From Patescibacteria group bacterium (GTDB lineage Bacteria; Patescibacteriota; Doudnabacteria; UBA920), in NCBI GenBank assembly GCA_013387205.1, contig WARV01000013.1, positions 1-44,788 on the forward strand: a stretch of 44,788 nucleotides of DNA, given 5' to 3'. The notes beneath the pieces were generated by a model. It saw nothing but the letters and a program-made list of their open reading frames with translations. It did no database searches and was not told the DNA's origin. Position 1 is the first letter of the stretch, and each line of letters opens with the position of its first letter. The translations under genes were made by a program, and so were the position numbers. This document shows, in pieces, positions 13,539 through 21,863 of this stretch.

Positions 13539-13721
13539 ATGATTAATAAAAGGCATTTATTGCCAACAGCTTTTGACGACCAGGCCACCGGAGGCGATCC
13601 TAAAGCCGAAAAAACCGACAAGAAATTTTTAAGCATGGGAGAGGATGAAGAATTGGAGCCCTTAACCCACGATGGAATTATCCAAAAAACCTGGTGGAGA
13701 AATTGGTTAAAAATGAAGTAA
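13539..13721 (+). CDS. small charged hypothetical protein (60 aa)
   Basis: MINKRHLLPTAFDDQATGGD begins a 60-residue, highly charged, probably disordered protein ending QKTWWRNWLKMK. AGGGAAAA lies upstream of the ATG. No family recognised. It precedes another small gene, and both end before the terminator at 13899. Confidence 0.5.
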   Translation: MINKRHLLPTAFDDQATGGDPKAEKTDKKFLSMGEDEELEPLTHDGIIQKTWWRNWLKMK

Positions 13722-13794
13722 TTAAAATGATTTTCCAGCCGATTTACCTAACTGTTAATTAAAGACGGCGGGATTATGGAGGAGGTGAGATTTT

Positions 13795-13893
13795 ATGGCA
13801 ACAATTCGCATAATGGCGCAAGGCGGAGGCCGCGGCAAGGAAGGCCAGAGAAAAGGCGGTGAACATACTCATGGCGGAGACAGGGGCAGTTAA
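13795..13893 (+). CDS. small Gly/Arg/Lys-rich stress-type protein (32 aa)
   Basis: A 32-codon frame, MATIRIMAQGGGRGKEGQRK and then GGEHTHGGDRGS, with a near-ideal ribosome binding site GGAGGAGGTGAGATTTT before ATG. The KGG/RGG-like repeats resemble the small stress-induced KGG-motif proteins. A strong terminator follows directly, which supports a real gene. Family resemblance is modest. Confidence 0.65.
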   Translation: MATIRIMAQGGGRGKEGQRKGGEHTHGGDRGS

Positions 13894-13898
13894 CAAAA

Positions 13899-14006
13899 AC
13901 CCCGCCCCACTCTTTCCTTTAAAAGATAATCCGTTCTAATCCATCAACAAGCATTTAATGGAGAACAACGTATTATTAATTGAAAGAAAGGGCGGGGCGG
14001 GGTTTT
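13899..14006. terminator. long-range bidirectional terminator between the stress-type gene and pyrG
   Basis: ACCCCGCCCC (13899-13908) pairs perfectly with GGGGCGGGGT (13994-14003), with CTTTC/GAAAG inside and an ~80-base loop. Both strands end in a T-run (TTTT on plus, TTTTT on minus), so it can stop the small plus gene and pyrG. The large loop is unusual for a terminator. Confidence 0.75.
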
Positions 14007-14021
14007 GTATGAAGATATGTT

Positions 14022-15755
14022 TTAATAACTCAACTCGAGTATTTTTTGCTGCGATATTTTTTCAGGCGCAGTTTTTAATTTAACCACAGCCTGTATAAAT
14101 CCTACGAATAACGGGTGTGGGGATAACGGCCTGGATTGGAATTCAGGATGGAACTGGCTGCCGACAAAATACGGATGGTCAGGCAGTTCAACAATTTCCA
14201 CCAACTGTCCGTCCGGGGTCGTTCCCGCAATAACCAGTCCGGCATCCTGCAGCTGTTTTTTGAAACTGTTATTGAATTCATAACGATGACGGTGGCGTTC
14301 GCTGATTTTTGGAGCCCCGGTTTTCTTTATTAGCCCGGCCTCCAAATAAGCTTTCTCGGTCTTGGTGCCCCTGGCAATCACGCAATCCCAGGCACCAAGC
14401 CTCATGGTCGCCCCGTATTCGCGGTTTAGAAGCTTCTTTTCCTGGTCGGGCATAATATGGATTACCGGATGAGGAGTATCATCATCAACTTCCGTGGTGT
14501 TGGCGTTTTTCAATTTTGCGACATTTCGGGCAAATTCAATAGTCGCCATTTGCATGCCGTAACACAATCCTAAATAAGGAACTTTGTTTTCCCTTGCGTA
14601 TTGTATGGTTTGGACCATCCCTTCCGTCCCCCTGCTGCCAAACCCGCCAGGAACCACAATCCCGTCAAATCCCGAAAGAATTTCCTTGGCGCCTTTCTTT
14701 TCCACGTCGATACTGGAAACCCAATTCAAATTCACTTTTACTCCGTTTGCCCAAGATGCGTGCTTTATCGCTTCCACGACAGAAATATATACGTCTGATA
14801 ATTTATATGCCCCGGTTTCGTAGTATTTACCCACAACCGCGATATCGACTTCCTTTTTAAGCTTGCCGATTTTATCCAGCATTTTTTTCCACTTGTTCAA
14901 ATCGCGCTTTTTCGGTTTTATACTGAAATTTTCTAAAATTTTATCGGCCAATCCCTGCCTTTCAAATTCCGTAGGTACCCTATAAATCGTGTCCAAATTC
15001 GGCGCGGCGATAATATGGTCGGCATTCATGTTGCAAATCCACGCCAAGGTTTCCTTGCGGCGGTCGTCAATGGCTTTTTCCGAGCGGCAAATTAAGAAAT
15101 CCGGCTGGATGCCGCTGCCGTTTAAAAGCCTGATGGACGTCTGAACAGGCTTGGATTTCATCTCCCCGACATGAGGAGGCGTTGGCAAATATCCCACATG
15201 GATATGAATAACATCGCGCTTGTCGCGGTATTTCATAATGCGATTAGCTTCAACGAACAAAATGTTCTGATATTCCCCTACTGTCCCGCCGATTTCCGCA
15301 ATGACAAAATCCGCCTTTCTTTCCATGGCTGCTTTTTCCAGGCGGCGGATGATTTCTTCCGGCACATGAGGTACAATCTCGACATCTTCCCCTTCAAACT
15401 CAAAATTCCTTTCCTTTTCAATCAGAGTCTTGTAAATTTGGCCGTTGGTTAAATAGTTTGAAGAAGACAGATCCGTATTCATGAATCTTTCGTAATTTCC
15501 CACGTCCTGGTCGGTTTCCACGCCGTCTTTAGTTACAAACACTTCGCCATGTTCCTGCGGGCGGATAGTTCCTGCATCAACATTCAAATATGCGTCCATT
15601 TTCACCGGCGCGACTTTGTAACCGCGCGATTCCAGCATCATGGCAATTGACGCCGCGGTAATCCCCTTGCCGACCGACGATATAACGCCGCCGGAGATGA
15701 ATATGAACTTAGTATCGATCTTTTTCACTTTTCTCGCTTTTACGTGGTATGACAT
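14022..15755 (-). CDS. pyrG: CTP synthase
   Basis: A 577-residue two-domain enzyme that makes CTP from UTP, ATP and glutamine. Seen in the synthetase half: FISGGVISSVGKGITAASIA (ATP loop), HGEVFVTKDGVETDQDVGNY and EIGGTVGEYQ. In the glutaminase half: VPGGFGSRGTEG, PYLGLCYGMQMA with the nucleophile Cys398, and FHPEFQSRP with His536 and Glu538. Length is slightly above the usual ~545 owing to a short N-terminal extension and tail. Start ATG 15755. It is monocistronic between a bidirectional terminator and AT-rich repeats. Very confident. Confidence 0.97.
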   Translation of the reverse strand: MSYHVKARKVKKIDTKFIFISGGVISSVGKGITAASIAMMLESRGYKVAPVKMDAYLNVDAGTIRPQEHGEVFVTKDGVETDQDVGNYERFMNTDLSSSNYLTNGQIYKTLIEKERNFEFEGEDVEIVPHVPEEIIRRLEKAAMERKADFVIAEIGGTVGEYQNILFVEANRIMKYRDKRDVIHIHVGYLPTPPHVGEMKSKPVQTSIRLLNGSGIQPDFLICRSEKAIDDRRKETLAWICNMNADHIIAAPNLDTIYRVPTEFERQGLADKILENFSIKPKKRDLNKWKKMLDKIGKLKKEVDIAVVGKYYETGAYKLSDVYISVVEAIKHASWANGVKVNLNWVSSIDVEKKGAKEILSGFDGIVVPGGFGSRGTEGMVQTIQYARENKVPYLGLCYGMQMATIEFARNVAKLKNANTTEVDDDTPHPVIHIMPDQEKKLLNREYGATMRLGAWDCVIARGTKTEKAYLEAGLIKKTGAPKISERHRHRYEFNNSFKKQLQDAGLVIAGTTPDGQLVEIVELPDHPYFVGSQFHPEFQSRPLSPHPLFVGFIQAVVKLKTAPEKISQQKILELSY

Positions 15756-15909
15756 AAAATAATTAAAAGATTAAATGATTTAATAATTGAAAGATTGTTT
15801 CTAGTTTCCTATCAGTCCTATTAGTCCTATCAGACCTATTAAAACCTAGTTATTATTTTAATTCAAAATTTAAAAATCAAAATGAAAAATGACAATTCAA
15901 AATACAAAA
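15756..15909. repeat. AT-rich word-like repeats upstream of pyrG
   Basis: Short tandem words (ctatcagtccta-type) and runs such as aattcaaaattt and gacaattcaaaat. No gene seen. Similar AT-rich repeat gaps occur elsewhere in the window. Confidence 0.55.
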
Positions 15910-16650
15910 TTATTTTATAAATTTAAAAGATAATAACATCTGTTCAAAAATATTTTTTGACTCTTGGGCTTGAATCACTCCCGGCACTTTTAGCAGTTCT
16001 TTCGGCTTATTACTGGAAATTACGCCGGAAAGCAGTTGGACCATGTCTTTGGTGGCTACAAATGTCTTATTTTGGCTAACGGAAAAATAATATATGGTAT
16101 GCCCGCAGCCTTCCGCGCCTTCGTAAATTGCAAAACCTTTTAAATTGCCAATTTGATATTCATCTATAAATCCAGGGGATATCTTTAAACTATCGGATGT
16201 AAAATTCTCTTCGGACATGTAAGGCGAAAGATGTTTTACTGCCTGCGCGACATTGCCGCTGTAAACCTGAAAAGCTGCCCGAAAATCATTCAACTTATCG
16301 TATGTAATATCATCACCCTTCATATCGCACTCTCCGGTGTTCTTAAAAGGCACTTCGTGTTCCAATTTAACAACTCCGCTGCTTTCAGATAACGTGAGCT
16401 TTTCCGGGTATGAAAACGAAAAAGAATTATTGGAATAAACTTTCCATGCGCCAGCTAGCTGGGAAACCTTATGGGTTGGCATTGCTGCTTCCGTAGCCAG
16501 GTAAATCTGCTGTCTGTTATAGGATTGGATTGATTGGAGGATAATTAAGGCTACTCCAGAAGCAATAAACGTGATTATTAAAATAAACAGCATTGAACGG
16601 ATGCGGTGGAATTCCGCCATTATTTGCTTGAACTGGCTCGGGTTATCCAT
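15910..16650 (-). CDS. single-pass membrane protein with an extracytoplasmic domain
   Basis: A 246-residue protein with one N-terminal membrane segment (about residues 19-39, MLFILIITFIASGVALIILQ). The remainder is a soluble domain containing SFSYPEKLTLSESSGVVKLE, similar in feel to lipoprotein/PsbP-like domains, and two Cys residues. Function not recognised. It is two bases downstream of rplI, so it is probably cotranscribed, although the pairing has no clear meaning. Likely faces outside. Confidence 0.7.
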   Translation of the reverse strand: MDNPSQFKQIMAEFHRIRSMLFILIITFIASGVALIILQSIQSYNRQQIYLATEAAMPTHKVSQLAGAWKVYSNNSFSFSYPEKLTLSESSGVVKLEHEVPFKNTGECDMKGDDITYDKLNDFRAAFQVYSGNVAQAVKHLSPYMSEENFTSDSLKISPGFIDEYQIGNLKGFAIYEGAEGCGHTIYYFSVSQNKTFVATKDMVQLLSGVISSNKPKELLKVPGVIQAQESKNIFEQMLLSFKFIK

Positions 16651-16652
16651 GG

Positions 16653-17099
16653 TTAATTTGCCTCCACTTTAATTTTTGCAGCAGCCGTTACTCCGCTGCC
16701 TAATTTAATTTTTATTTTATGTTCCCCTATTTCTTTTATGGTAGATAAAATTTCCACCTGGTTTTTTTCTATGGTCGTCTTGAGCTTGTCGGAAATCGCT
16801 TTGGCTATTTCTTTCTCATGGATACCTCCGAAAATCTGCCCTTTATCGCCAACATTTACTTTTAAAGTAAGCGTCCGTTTTTCTATCTCAGCTTTAAGCG
16901 ATTGTATCCTGGATATTTCTTTCTCTTTTTTTACCGCTGCTTCCTTGGCTTCCTTGCTGATTTTGGCCTGAAGCTGTGTTGTCACCAATTGAGCAAGACC
17001 TTTGGGGATTAAAAAATTTTGGGCAAAGCCTTCGCTTACCTCTTTAACCTCGCCTCTTTTGCCCTGTCCAGGCGCGTCTTTTAAAAAAATAACTTTCAT
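16653..17099 (-). CDS. rplI: 50S ribosomal protein L9
   Basis: The 148-residue protein starts [20 protein letters not shown], continues [17 protein letters not shown], and has the long connecting helix ([15 protein letters not shown]) before the C-terminal domain with [12 protein letters not shown]. Length and domain order are normal. L9 is absent from several CPR branches, so it helps place the organism. It is preceded by a ~200-base leader with its own promoter. Very confident. Confidence 0.97.
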   Translation of the reverse strand: MKVIFLKDAPGQGKRGEVKEVSEGFAQNFLIPKGLAQLVTTQLQAKISKEAKEAAVKKEKEISRIQSLKAEIEKRTLTLKVNVGDKGQIFGGIHEKEIAKAISDKLKTTIEKNQVEILSTIKEIGEHKIKIKLGSGVTAAAKIKVEAN

Positions 17100-17303
17100 G
17101 TTCCGCTGATTTCTCGGGGATTACTACGCCCCAAAGGGGCCACTTTGTGGCGGATTTCTCGCAGATAACCGCATTCCGCGTGTTATCTGCGTTGCTATCC
17201 GCGTGTATTCCGCGTTATAAATATAAAAAACTCCCCATTCAGAGAGAGTCCAAAAGCGCCTTTTTCTTTGGTTCCACTTACATCCGTTCAAGGGCTCTTT
17301 TTT
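17100..17303 (-). promoter_or_regulatory. rplI leader with hairpins and an attenuator-like stem
   Basis: About 200 bases between the promoter and rplI. It holds CCAAA/TTTGG near the start, a terminator-like stem ACTCTC/GGGAGT followed by TTTTTT (17225-17249), a 10-bp perfect inverted repeat CGCAGATAAC/GTTATCTGCG (17160-17191), and small CCCC/GGGG and GCCAC/GTGGC stems. The terminator-like stem ahead of the gene suggests attenuation, which is inferred. The gcgga-rich parts may also be a decayed repeat. Confidence 0.5.
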
Positions 17304-17331
17304 AGTATACCCTATTTTTTAATATTTGCAA
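17304..17331 (-). promoter_or_regulatory. likely rplI promoter
   Basis: Minus-strand TTGCAA, a 16-base spacer, then TATACT. Transcription would start near 17297. Good but not perfect match to the bacterial consensus. Confidence 0.6.
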
Positions 17332-17345
17332 GACCAAATATAAAC

Positions 17346-17414
17346 ATAATCCGAATTACCCAAATCTTATCCAAATGACCCGAAATAGGACTCATTTGGG
17401 GTATTCGGATTATA
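17346..17414. repeat. dispersed palindromic repeat, family 1, copy 2
   Basis: TAATCCGAATTACCC on the left mirrors GGGGTATTCGGATTA on the right; the middle contains CCAAATGACCCGAAATAGG. It overlaps the last bases of the ftsX coding sequence. Confidence 0.75.
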
Positions 17415-18327
17415 TTCTTAAATATTTCCTAATCGCTAAAAGTGTGGAAAAAACCGCCAGGATAATGGAAATCGCAAAAACCATCAAAACCAGATATAGG
17501 AAATTAAAGATATTCTGGTTAAAGACAGTCACCGAAGGATTAACATACATGGCAATTTTCGGTAAGACACCGGAAAAAATCGGCAAAAACAAGACTGACG
17601 TAATTACTGTCGCGGAAATCGCGTATAGCAAACTTTCCACCACAAACGGCCCCCTAATATACCAATTTGTCGCCCCCACCAGCCTCATAATTTCAACTTC
17701 TTCTTTGCGGTTATAAATTGTTAGGGTGATTGTATTATAAATAACTAAGACCGCGATTATGGAAAACACTATAGCCAAGCCAAGTCCGAACGTGACAATG
17801 AATTTCAAAATTTTTCCAAGCCTCTCAATAACCAAACGGTTATCTTCAAAATTCACCTTGCTGATGAAATCTTTGTATTTTACGTCCTGCAATTTCGCCG
17901 AAATAGCCGGATAATCTTCCAAGTTATATGCTTTTATATTTATTGTCGCAGGCAGCGGGTTCTCGCTCAGCTCGTTCAAAGACTGGGTAATCGATTGGTC
18001 GTTCTGGTGCCGGTCCTTAAATTGCTGGAATGCCTGTTCCGACGACGTATACACAATCTGCCTGACTTTCGGGTCTGTCTCGATATCTTTTTTAATATTC
18101 ATTATCTGGTCTTCAACCAGCCCGTTTTTAAAATATACGCTAATATCAACTTTATCCTGAATGGTGTTGATGGAATAATTAGTCACTGCGAACATTAAAA
18201 ACAGAACTGACAAAATCACCAAAGTTATGGTCATAACCATGGTAGCGGCTGCAGACAGCCATAAATTGCGCCAGAAATTAATGGCACCGGTCTTTATTAT
18301 GCGAAAAATTGAGATAGAATCTAACAT
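17410..18327 (-). CDS. ftsX: cell-division protein FtsX
   Basis: I start at ATG 18327 (MLDSISIFRIIKTGAINFWR) because the extra upstream residues lie in an AT-rich repeat. One N-terminal membrane segment (SAAATMVMTITLVILSVLFL), an extracytoplasmic domain of ~150 residues, and three C-terminal membrane segments ending in LLAIRKYLRI: the FtsX topology. The cytoplasmic NRKEEVEIMRLVGATNWYIR is the FtsX/MacB coupling helix pattern. With FtsE it forms an ABC-type complex that activates peptidoglycan hydrolases during division. ftsE is upstream on the same strand. Confidence 0.92.
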   Translation of the reverse strand: MLDSISIFRIIKTGAINFWRNLWLSAAATMVMTITLVILSVLFLMFAVTNYSINTIQDKVDISVYFKNGLVEDQIMNIKKDIETDPKVRQIVYTSSEQAFQQFKDRHQNDQSITQSLNELSENPLPATINIKAYNLEDYPAISAKLQDVKYKDFISKVNFEDNRLVIERLGKILKFIVTFGLGLAIVFSIIAVLVIYNTITLTIYNRKEEVEIMRLVGATNWYIRGPFVVESLLYAISATVITSVLFLPIFSGVLPKIAMYVNPSVTVFNQNIFNFLYLVLMVFAISIILAVFSTLLAIRKYLRI

Positions 18328-18422
18328 AAAACAATTGACAAAAATGACATAAATGACAAAATTGAACAAAAATTACTGCAGTATTATTTCCGTCGTTTTT
18401 GTCATTTTTTTAATTTTTGTCA
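18328..18422. repeat. AT-rich inverted repeat between ftsE and ftsX
   Basis: Words of the form gacaaaaatgac and atttttgtcat on both sides of the gap make a long imperfect hairpin. The same word pattern flanks prfB/dnaK at 21703-21912. Confidence 0.65.
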
Positions 18423-19100
18423 TTACAATTTGTATTTTCCCTTCTCCTGTTCTATTGTCACTTTGCCGTTTTCAATGGTAATAACGCGCTTTTTTATTTT
18501 ATTAACCAAATCCGCAGCGTGGGTCGCCAAAATTACTGTGGTACCAAGCTGGTTGATTTTCAAAAGCAAATCCAAAACTTCATTGGCGTTAACTTCGTCC
18601 AAATTTCCTGTCGGTTCATCGGCTAACAATAAAACAGGACGATGCGCCAATGCGCGGGCAATGGCTACGCGCTGTTTTTCCCCACCAGACATTTGGTGCG
18701 GAAAATTGTCTTTTTTATGCATAAGTCCGACCAAATCCAAAATTTTCGGCACGTCTTTGCCGATTTTATCCTTCCTGTGTCCGCAGACCTCCATGGCAAA
18801 AGCCACGTTTTCAAACGCAGTCCTTTTTGGCAAAAGCTTGATGTCCTGGAAAACAACGCCGATTTTCCTGCGAAGATAAGGCAAATCCGTCTTCTTCACG
18901 CGCGAAATATCTATGTCGTCAATTAAAATTTTTCCGCCATCAATTTTTTCTTCGCCGATAATCAGCTTAAGCAAGGTGGATTTTCCGGCTCCTGACATTC
19001 CGACCAAAGAAATAAACTCGCCGTGATGGATTTCTAAGTCCAGCCCGTCCAAAGCTTTGGTTTTATTATAGTGTTTTGTTACGTTTTCGAATTTAATCAC
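18423..19100 (-). CDS. ftsE: cell-division ATP-binding protein FtsE
   Basis: The protein (225 residues from GTG 19100) has Walker A GMSGAGKST, signature HQMSGGEKQRVAIARAL, Walker B LLLADEPTGNLDEVN and the H-loop LATHAADL. These are the FtsE marks. The GTG start is chosen because the longer frame reads into a dispersed repeat; an ATG at 19151 would add 17 residues. Works with FtsX at the membrane to couple division to wall hydrolysis. First in the pair, 95 bases upstream of ftsX. Confidence 0.93.
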   Translation of the reverse strand: MIKFENVTKHYNKTKALDGLDLEIHHGEFISLVGMSGAGKSTLLKLIIGEEKIDGGKILIDDIDISRVKKTDLPYLRRKIGVVFQDIKLLPKRTAFENVAFAMEVCGHRKDKIGKDVPKILDLVGLMHKKDNFPHQMSGGEKQRVAIARALAHRPVLLLADEPTGNLDEVNANEVLDLLLKINQLGTTVILATHAADLVNKIKKRVITIENGKVTIEQEKGKYKL

Positions 19101-19194
19101 AATATAATCATAATGACCCGAATAATATACGAATGCCCCAAATGCACCCATTTATTATTCGTGGCATTTGGATAAATTCGTAGATTCGGATTAT
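19101..19194. repeat. dispersed palindromic repeat, family 1, copy 3
   Basis: Contains TGACCCGAATAATA, GAATGCCCCAAATGC, TTATTCGTGGCATTTGG and ATTCGGATTATA. The TTCGTGGCATT core is shared with copy 1 and partly with copy 2. It lies just before ftsE. Confidence 0.78.
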
Positions 19195-19397
19195 ATCTTT
19201 ATTTTATTATATCAAATTTTATTTCAAAAGAAAAATTTTAATAAAAAAATCTTCCAAATCCACAATTTGCTTTACCTGCCATACGTAGCCTTGGCAAAGT
19301 ATGATGAACTTAGAAGATACCGGCAAGTGGTGCGAACACTTGCCGTATGAAATGTGTATAATTACGGCCTTCGCACGGCCGATTGTCTGGTCAGGCG
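19195..19397. other. 200-base gap with two hairpins
   Basis: CGGCAAGTG/CACTTGCCG around a seven-base loop (about 19320-19344) and CGGCC/GGCCG (near 19366) are perfect. No T-runs follow on the minus strand, so terminators are weak. No gene seen. Confidence 0.5.
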
Positions 19398-20276
19398 TTA
19401 GTTAAATCCATGGAGCTGTACTTTGGTTTTCAGTTCATGACGCCGATCCATCTCCTGAAGGATACCATGCAGCATCTCCATAAACCTTGGCACGCTGTAC
19501 TGGTTGAGCGGGCACCCAAGTTCGGCGAATAACATCTGATACTGCACTTTGGCCAAACGAAAGTCGCAGGGTTTACTAAGCGTATTCACCGCCTTGGTAC
19601 AGAGCAGATAGAGCAAACCTTCGGCGAAGAACAGGGAAGAATTGAAGAGCAGGGCGAGTTTCTTTTCAGATTCATAAACCCACTCCTTCTCCCAGCCGAA
19701 ACGCAACCAAGTGCGCTCATTGCACTTTTCAGCCAGCTTCTTATCGTCGAGCTTGCGCCCACCGAGCTTCTCGAACATCTCCTGATAGAACTTTGGGTGG
19801 TATTGGATGTACCCCAACGCCCAGCGCATGCCGCGAACGATGCTGTCAAAAAAGATGTCGAGGCCAGACTCCTTTAGAGGCAGGAAACCGAGAGAGCAGA
19901 ACCACCCCTCGATCACCTCTTTCTTTTCGACCGTTTTCTCCTCGTCAATGAGCGAGCGAATGAAGAAAATGGCGCGCGGAAGCCCTAGCCCCTTCTTCAC
20001 CAAAAGTTCAAGCGCCGTGAACAGGAAGTATAACACACCTATGGCGCGGCTCGGACCGCAAGTCTTCACTAACACAGAAGCGTTACCGCCGTCGATGGGA
20101 AAACCAAGCGCTTCAGCCTTGTCAAGCTGGCCCCAGTAAAAATCTTCCTTCTCTATTTCTTCGCCCTGGTCCCAACAGTTTGCACGTATTGCCGATGGGT
20201 CACCGCATCCTCTGCCGGGAACCGGCGGAACCAAAAACCTCTCAACATCACTCTTTTCCAACTTCTGCATTATCAT
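19398..20276 (-). CDS. unrecognised soluble protein (292 aa), GC-rich standalone gene
   Basis: I use ATG 20276 (MIMQKLEKSDVERFLVPPVP), which has GAGG nine bases upstream; TTG 20339 or ATG 20297 would extend it. The protein is mostly helical, with CGDPSAIRANCWDQGEEIEK, GMRWALGYIQYHPKFYQ and LAKVQYQMLFAELGCPLNQY. No motif or membrane segment is recognised. By eye its coding DNA is richer in GC than the neighbours. It has a near-consensus promoter and a hairpin leader of its own and is not in an operon. A recent arrival is possible, which is inference. Confidence 0.7.
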   Translation of the reverse strand: MIMQKLEKSDVERFLVPPVPGRGCGDPSAIRANCWDQGEEIEKEDFYWGQLDKAEALGFPIDGGNASVLVKTCGPSRAIGVLYFLFTALELLVKKGLGLPRAIFFIRSLIDEEKTVEKKEVIEGWFCSLGFLPLKESGLDIFFDSIVRGMRWALGYIQYHPKFYQEMFEKLGGRKLDDKKLAEKCNERTWLRFGWEKEWVYESEKKLALLFNSSLFFAEGLLYLLCTKAVNTLSKPCDFRLAKVQYQMLFAELGCPLNQYSVPRFMEMLHGILQEMDRRHELKTKVQLHGFN

Positions 20277-20337
20277 CTTAATTATCCTCGATTTCATCGT
20301 TTCTGATGTGGTTGTACTGCGTTGATATTTGCCAGAC

Positions 20338-20414
20338 AAAAAACACTGTTGGCACCTATTACCCGCTGAAAAATTCGTGAAAAATACAAATCCTTAAGTG
20401 GGTATGGGTACCAA
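20338..20414 (-). promoter_or_regulatory. hairpin leader ending in a T-run before the 19398-20276 gene
   Basis: TTGGTACC pairs with GGTGCCAA (one G-U pair) and ACCC with GGGT inside, followed by CAGTG and TTTTTT on the minus strand. This looks like a terminator placed between promoter and gene, as in attenuators. No ligand class recognised. An AGGAGG at 20427-20432 upstream is not followed by a usable start codon. Confidence 0.5.
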
Positions 20415-20448
20415 TAAAAAATTGTGCCTCCTAAAAATTTTACCTATA

Positions 20449-20477
20449 ATTATAGCACTTTTGTAGCTTATTGTCAA
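20449..20477 (-). promoter_or_regulatory. near-perfect sigma70-type promoter
   Basis: Minus-strand TTGACA (20477-20472), exactly 17 bases, TATAAT (20454-20449). The only full consensus match I found in the window; it drives the 19398-20276 gene. Confidence 0.85.
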
Positions 20478-20515
20478 TAGATATAATTATAATTGGCTTT
20501 ATTAAGCCATATTTA

Positions 20516-20575
20516 AATAACTCAGCCACCCCAGTTAACTAAAAATACAAGTTAACGGGGTAAAGCCGAGTCATT
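20516..20575 (-). terminator. covarying hairpin (A-type) after prfB
   Basis: Read on the minus strand: ACTCGGC/GCTGAGT, CCCC/GGGG and GTTAACT/AGTTAAC stems, ending in GTTATTT. It lies 11 bases past the prfB stop, where a terminator is expected. It is homologous to the hairpin at 25487-25548, but the stem bases differ in a compensated way. Confidence 0.7.
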
Positions 20576-20586
20576 TGTAAGATAGC

Positions 20587-21702
20587 CTATATTACCTGTT
20601 GCTCCAAATACTTTTCCACAAATTCATCCAACTCGCCGTTTAATACGGAATCAGGGTCGGAAGTTTCAAAATTCGTACGGTGGTCTTTGACCATTTTATA
20701 CGGATGCAACACATAGGAACGGATTTGGTTCCCCCACTCCGCGGACTTAAACTCCCCGCGGATTTCCTGTTTTTCTTTTTGCAGCCGCTCTTCTTCCAAA
20801 GCTTTCAGTTTTGCCATTAAAATTTTCATGGCCAGTTCACGGTTCTGGTGCTGCGATCTTTCGTTTTGGATAGAAACTTTTATACCTGTTGGGATATGAG
20901 TAATGCGGATAGCACTATATGTAGTATTAACAGATTGTCCGCCGTGGCCCGAAGAGGTGTTGGCTTCTATCTTTAAATCTTTTGGATCCAATTTTAATTC
21001 CTCCTGCTCTTCCAATATCGGCAGCAGTTCCAAAAGAGCGAAAGATGTTTCCCTGGTATGCGCCGGATTAAACGGAGAAAGCCTGACCAGGCGATGAACG
21101 CCCGCCTCGCTTTTTAGCAAGCCATAAGCGTAAGGCCCGAAAACTTCCACCACAGCAGATTTTACCCCGCCCTGCTCGCCACGGTTTAATTCCAAAACTT
21201 CTGTGGAAAAACCTTTCTTTTCGCTGTACCTTAAAAACATCCGGAGTAATATTTCCGCCCAGTCCTGGGCATCCACGCCGCCAGCTCCGGAATGCACGGA
21301 AAAAATCGCGTTATGGTCATCGTATTTTTTAGAAAGGAGTGCCACAAACCTATTTTTTTTGTACTGGCTTTCTAAATCCTCAACCTGCTTTTTTAAAAAT
21401 TCCACCGTTTCTTCTGACTCGTCGGTGTTGTGGCTAATTAAATCCAAAGTTTCGGACACGTTCTTTTCCAGATTCGTCCAAAAATCGAAAAAATTCTTCA
21501 GCTGGCTATGTTCCTGCGTAATTTTTTGCGCAGTCTGGTTATCGCTCCAAAAATCCGGCACCGACATCTTGTCTTCCAATTCCAAAACCCTTTGCTCCTT
21601 TTGCGGCAAATTAAGATGAGATTTAAGATTCACGATTTCAGATTTTAAGTTTTCTATTCGTTTAATAAGTTCATTCACAAAAGAATTGAGCAAAAGTGAC
21701 AT
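20587..21702 (-). CDS. prfB: peptide chain release factor 2
   Basis: The 371-residue factor reads UAA and UGA stops and releases the peptide. Seen: the anticodon-like SPF (209-211), the GGQ loop SSGHGGQSVN (254-256), and the N-terminal KMSVPDFWSDNQTAQK. SPF rather than PxT makes it RF2. The open frame is continuous, without the programmed UGA frameshift common in this gene. The first ~8 residues lie in an AT-rich repeat, so a GTG at codon 9 is an alternative start. RF2 implies that UGA is a stop here. Confidence 0.95.
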   Translation of the reverse strand: MSLLLNSFVNELIKRIENLKSEIVNLKSHLNLPQKEQRVLELEDKMSVPDFWSDNQTAQKITQEHSQLKNFFDFWTNLEKNVSETLDLISHNTDESEETVEFLKKQVEDLESQYKKNRFVALLSKKYDDHNAIFSVHSGAGGVDAQDWAEILLRMFLRYSEKKGFSTEVLELNRGEQGGVKSAVVEVFGPYAYGLLKSEAGVHRLVRLSPFNPAHTRETSFALLELLPILEEQEELKLDPKDLKIEANTSSGHGGQSVNTTYSAIRITHIPTGIKVSIQNERSQHQNRELAMKILMAKLKALEEERLQKEKQEIRGEFKSAEWGNQIRSYVLHPYKMVKDHRTNFETSDPDSVLNGELDEFVEKYLEQQVI

Positions 21703-21752
21703 AATTCACATAAATGAGCAAAAATGACAAACCTTATTTTTATACGTAGTTG
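21703..21752. repeat. gacaaa-type AT-rich words upstream of prfB
   Basis: Words such as gacataattcac and aaaaatgacaaa recur and pair with gtcattt/gtcaatttt words at 21872-21912, enclosing the family 2 repeat. Confidence 0.55.
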
Positions 21753-21863
21753 TCATTCCGAGTGCAGCCGAGGAATCTCCCTTTTTTTGGCTACTTAAGA
21801 GATCCTTCGCCCTTCAGATGCACTTGGGCTCAGAGCCTGCCCCGGACTTGATCCGGGGATGAC
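21753..21863. repeat. dispersed repeat, family 2, copy between dnaK and prfB
   Basis: GTCATTCCGAGTGCAGCCGA, GAATCTC, GAGATCCTTCG and GGACTTGATCCGGGGATGAC form arms of a complex palindrome. A second long copy lies at 23848-23968 and a fragment at 13157-13193. Similar elements occur in many bacterial genomes. Confidence 0.8.

Noticed and set aside
19320-19372. Terminators after the 19398-20276 gene
   Set aside because: The hairpins are perfect but neither has a T-run on the minus strand.
20587-21702. Programmed frameshift in RF2
   Set aside because: The frame is continuous and no CUU-UGA slip site is seen near codon 25.
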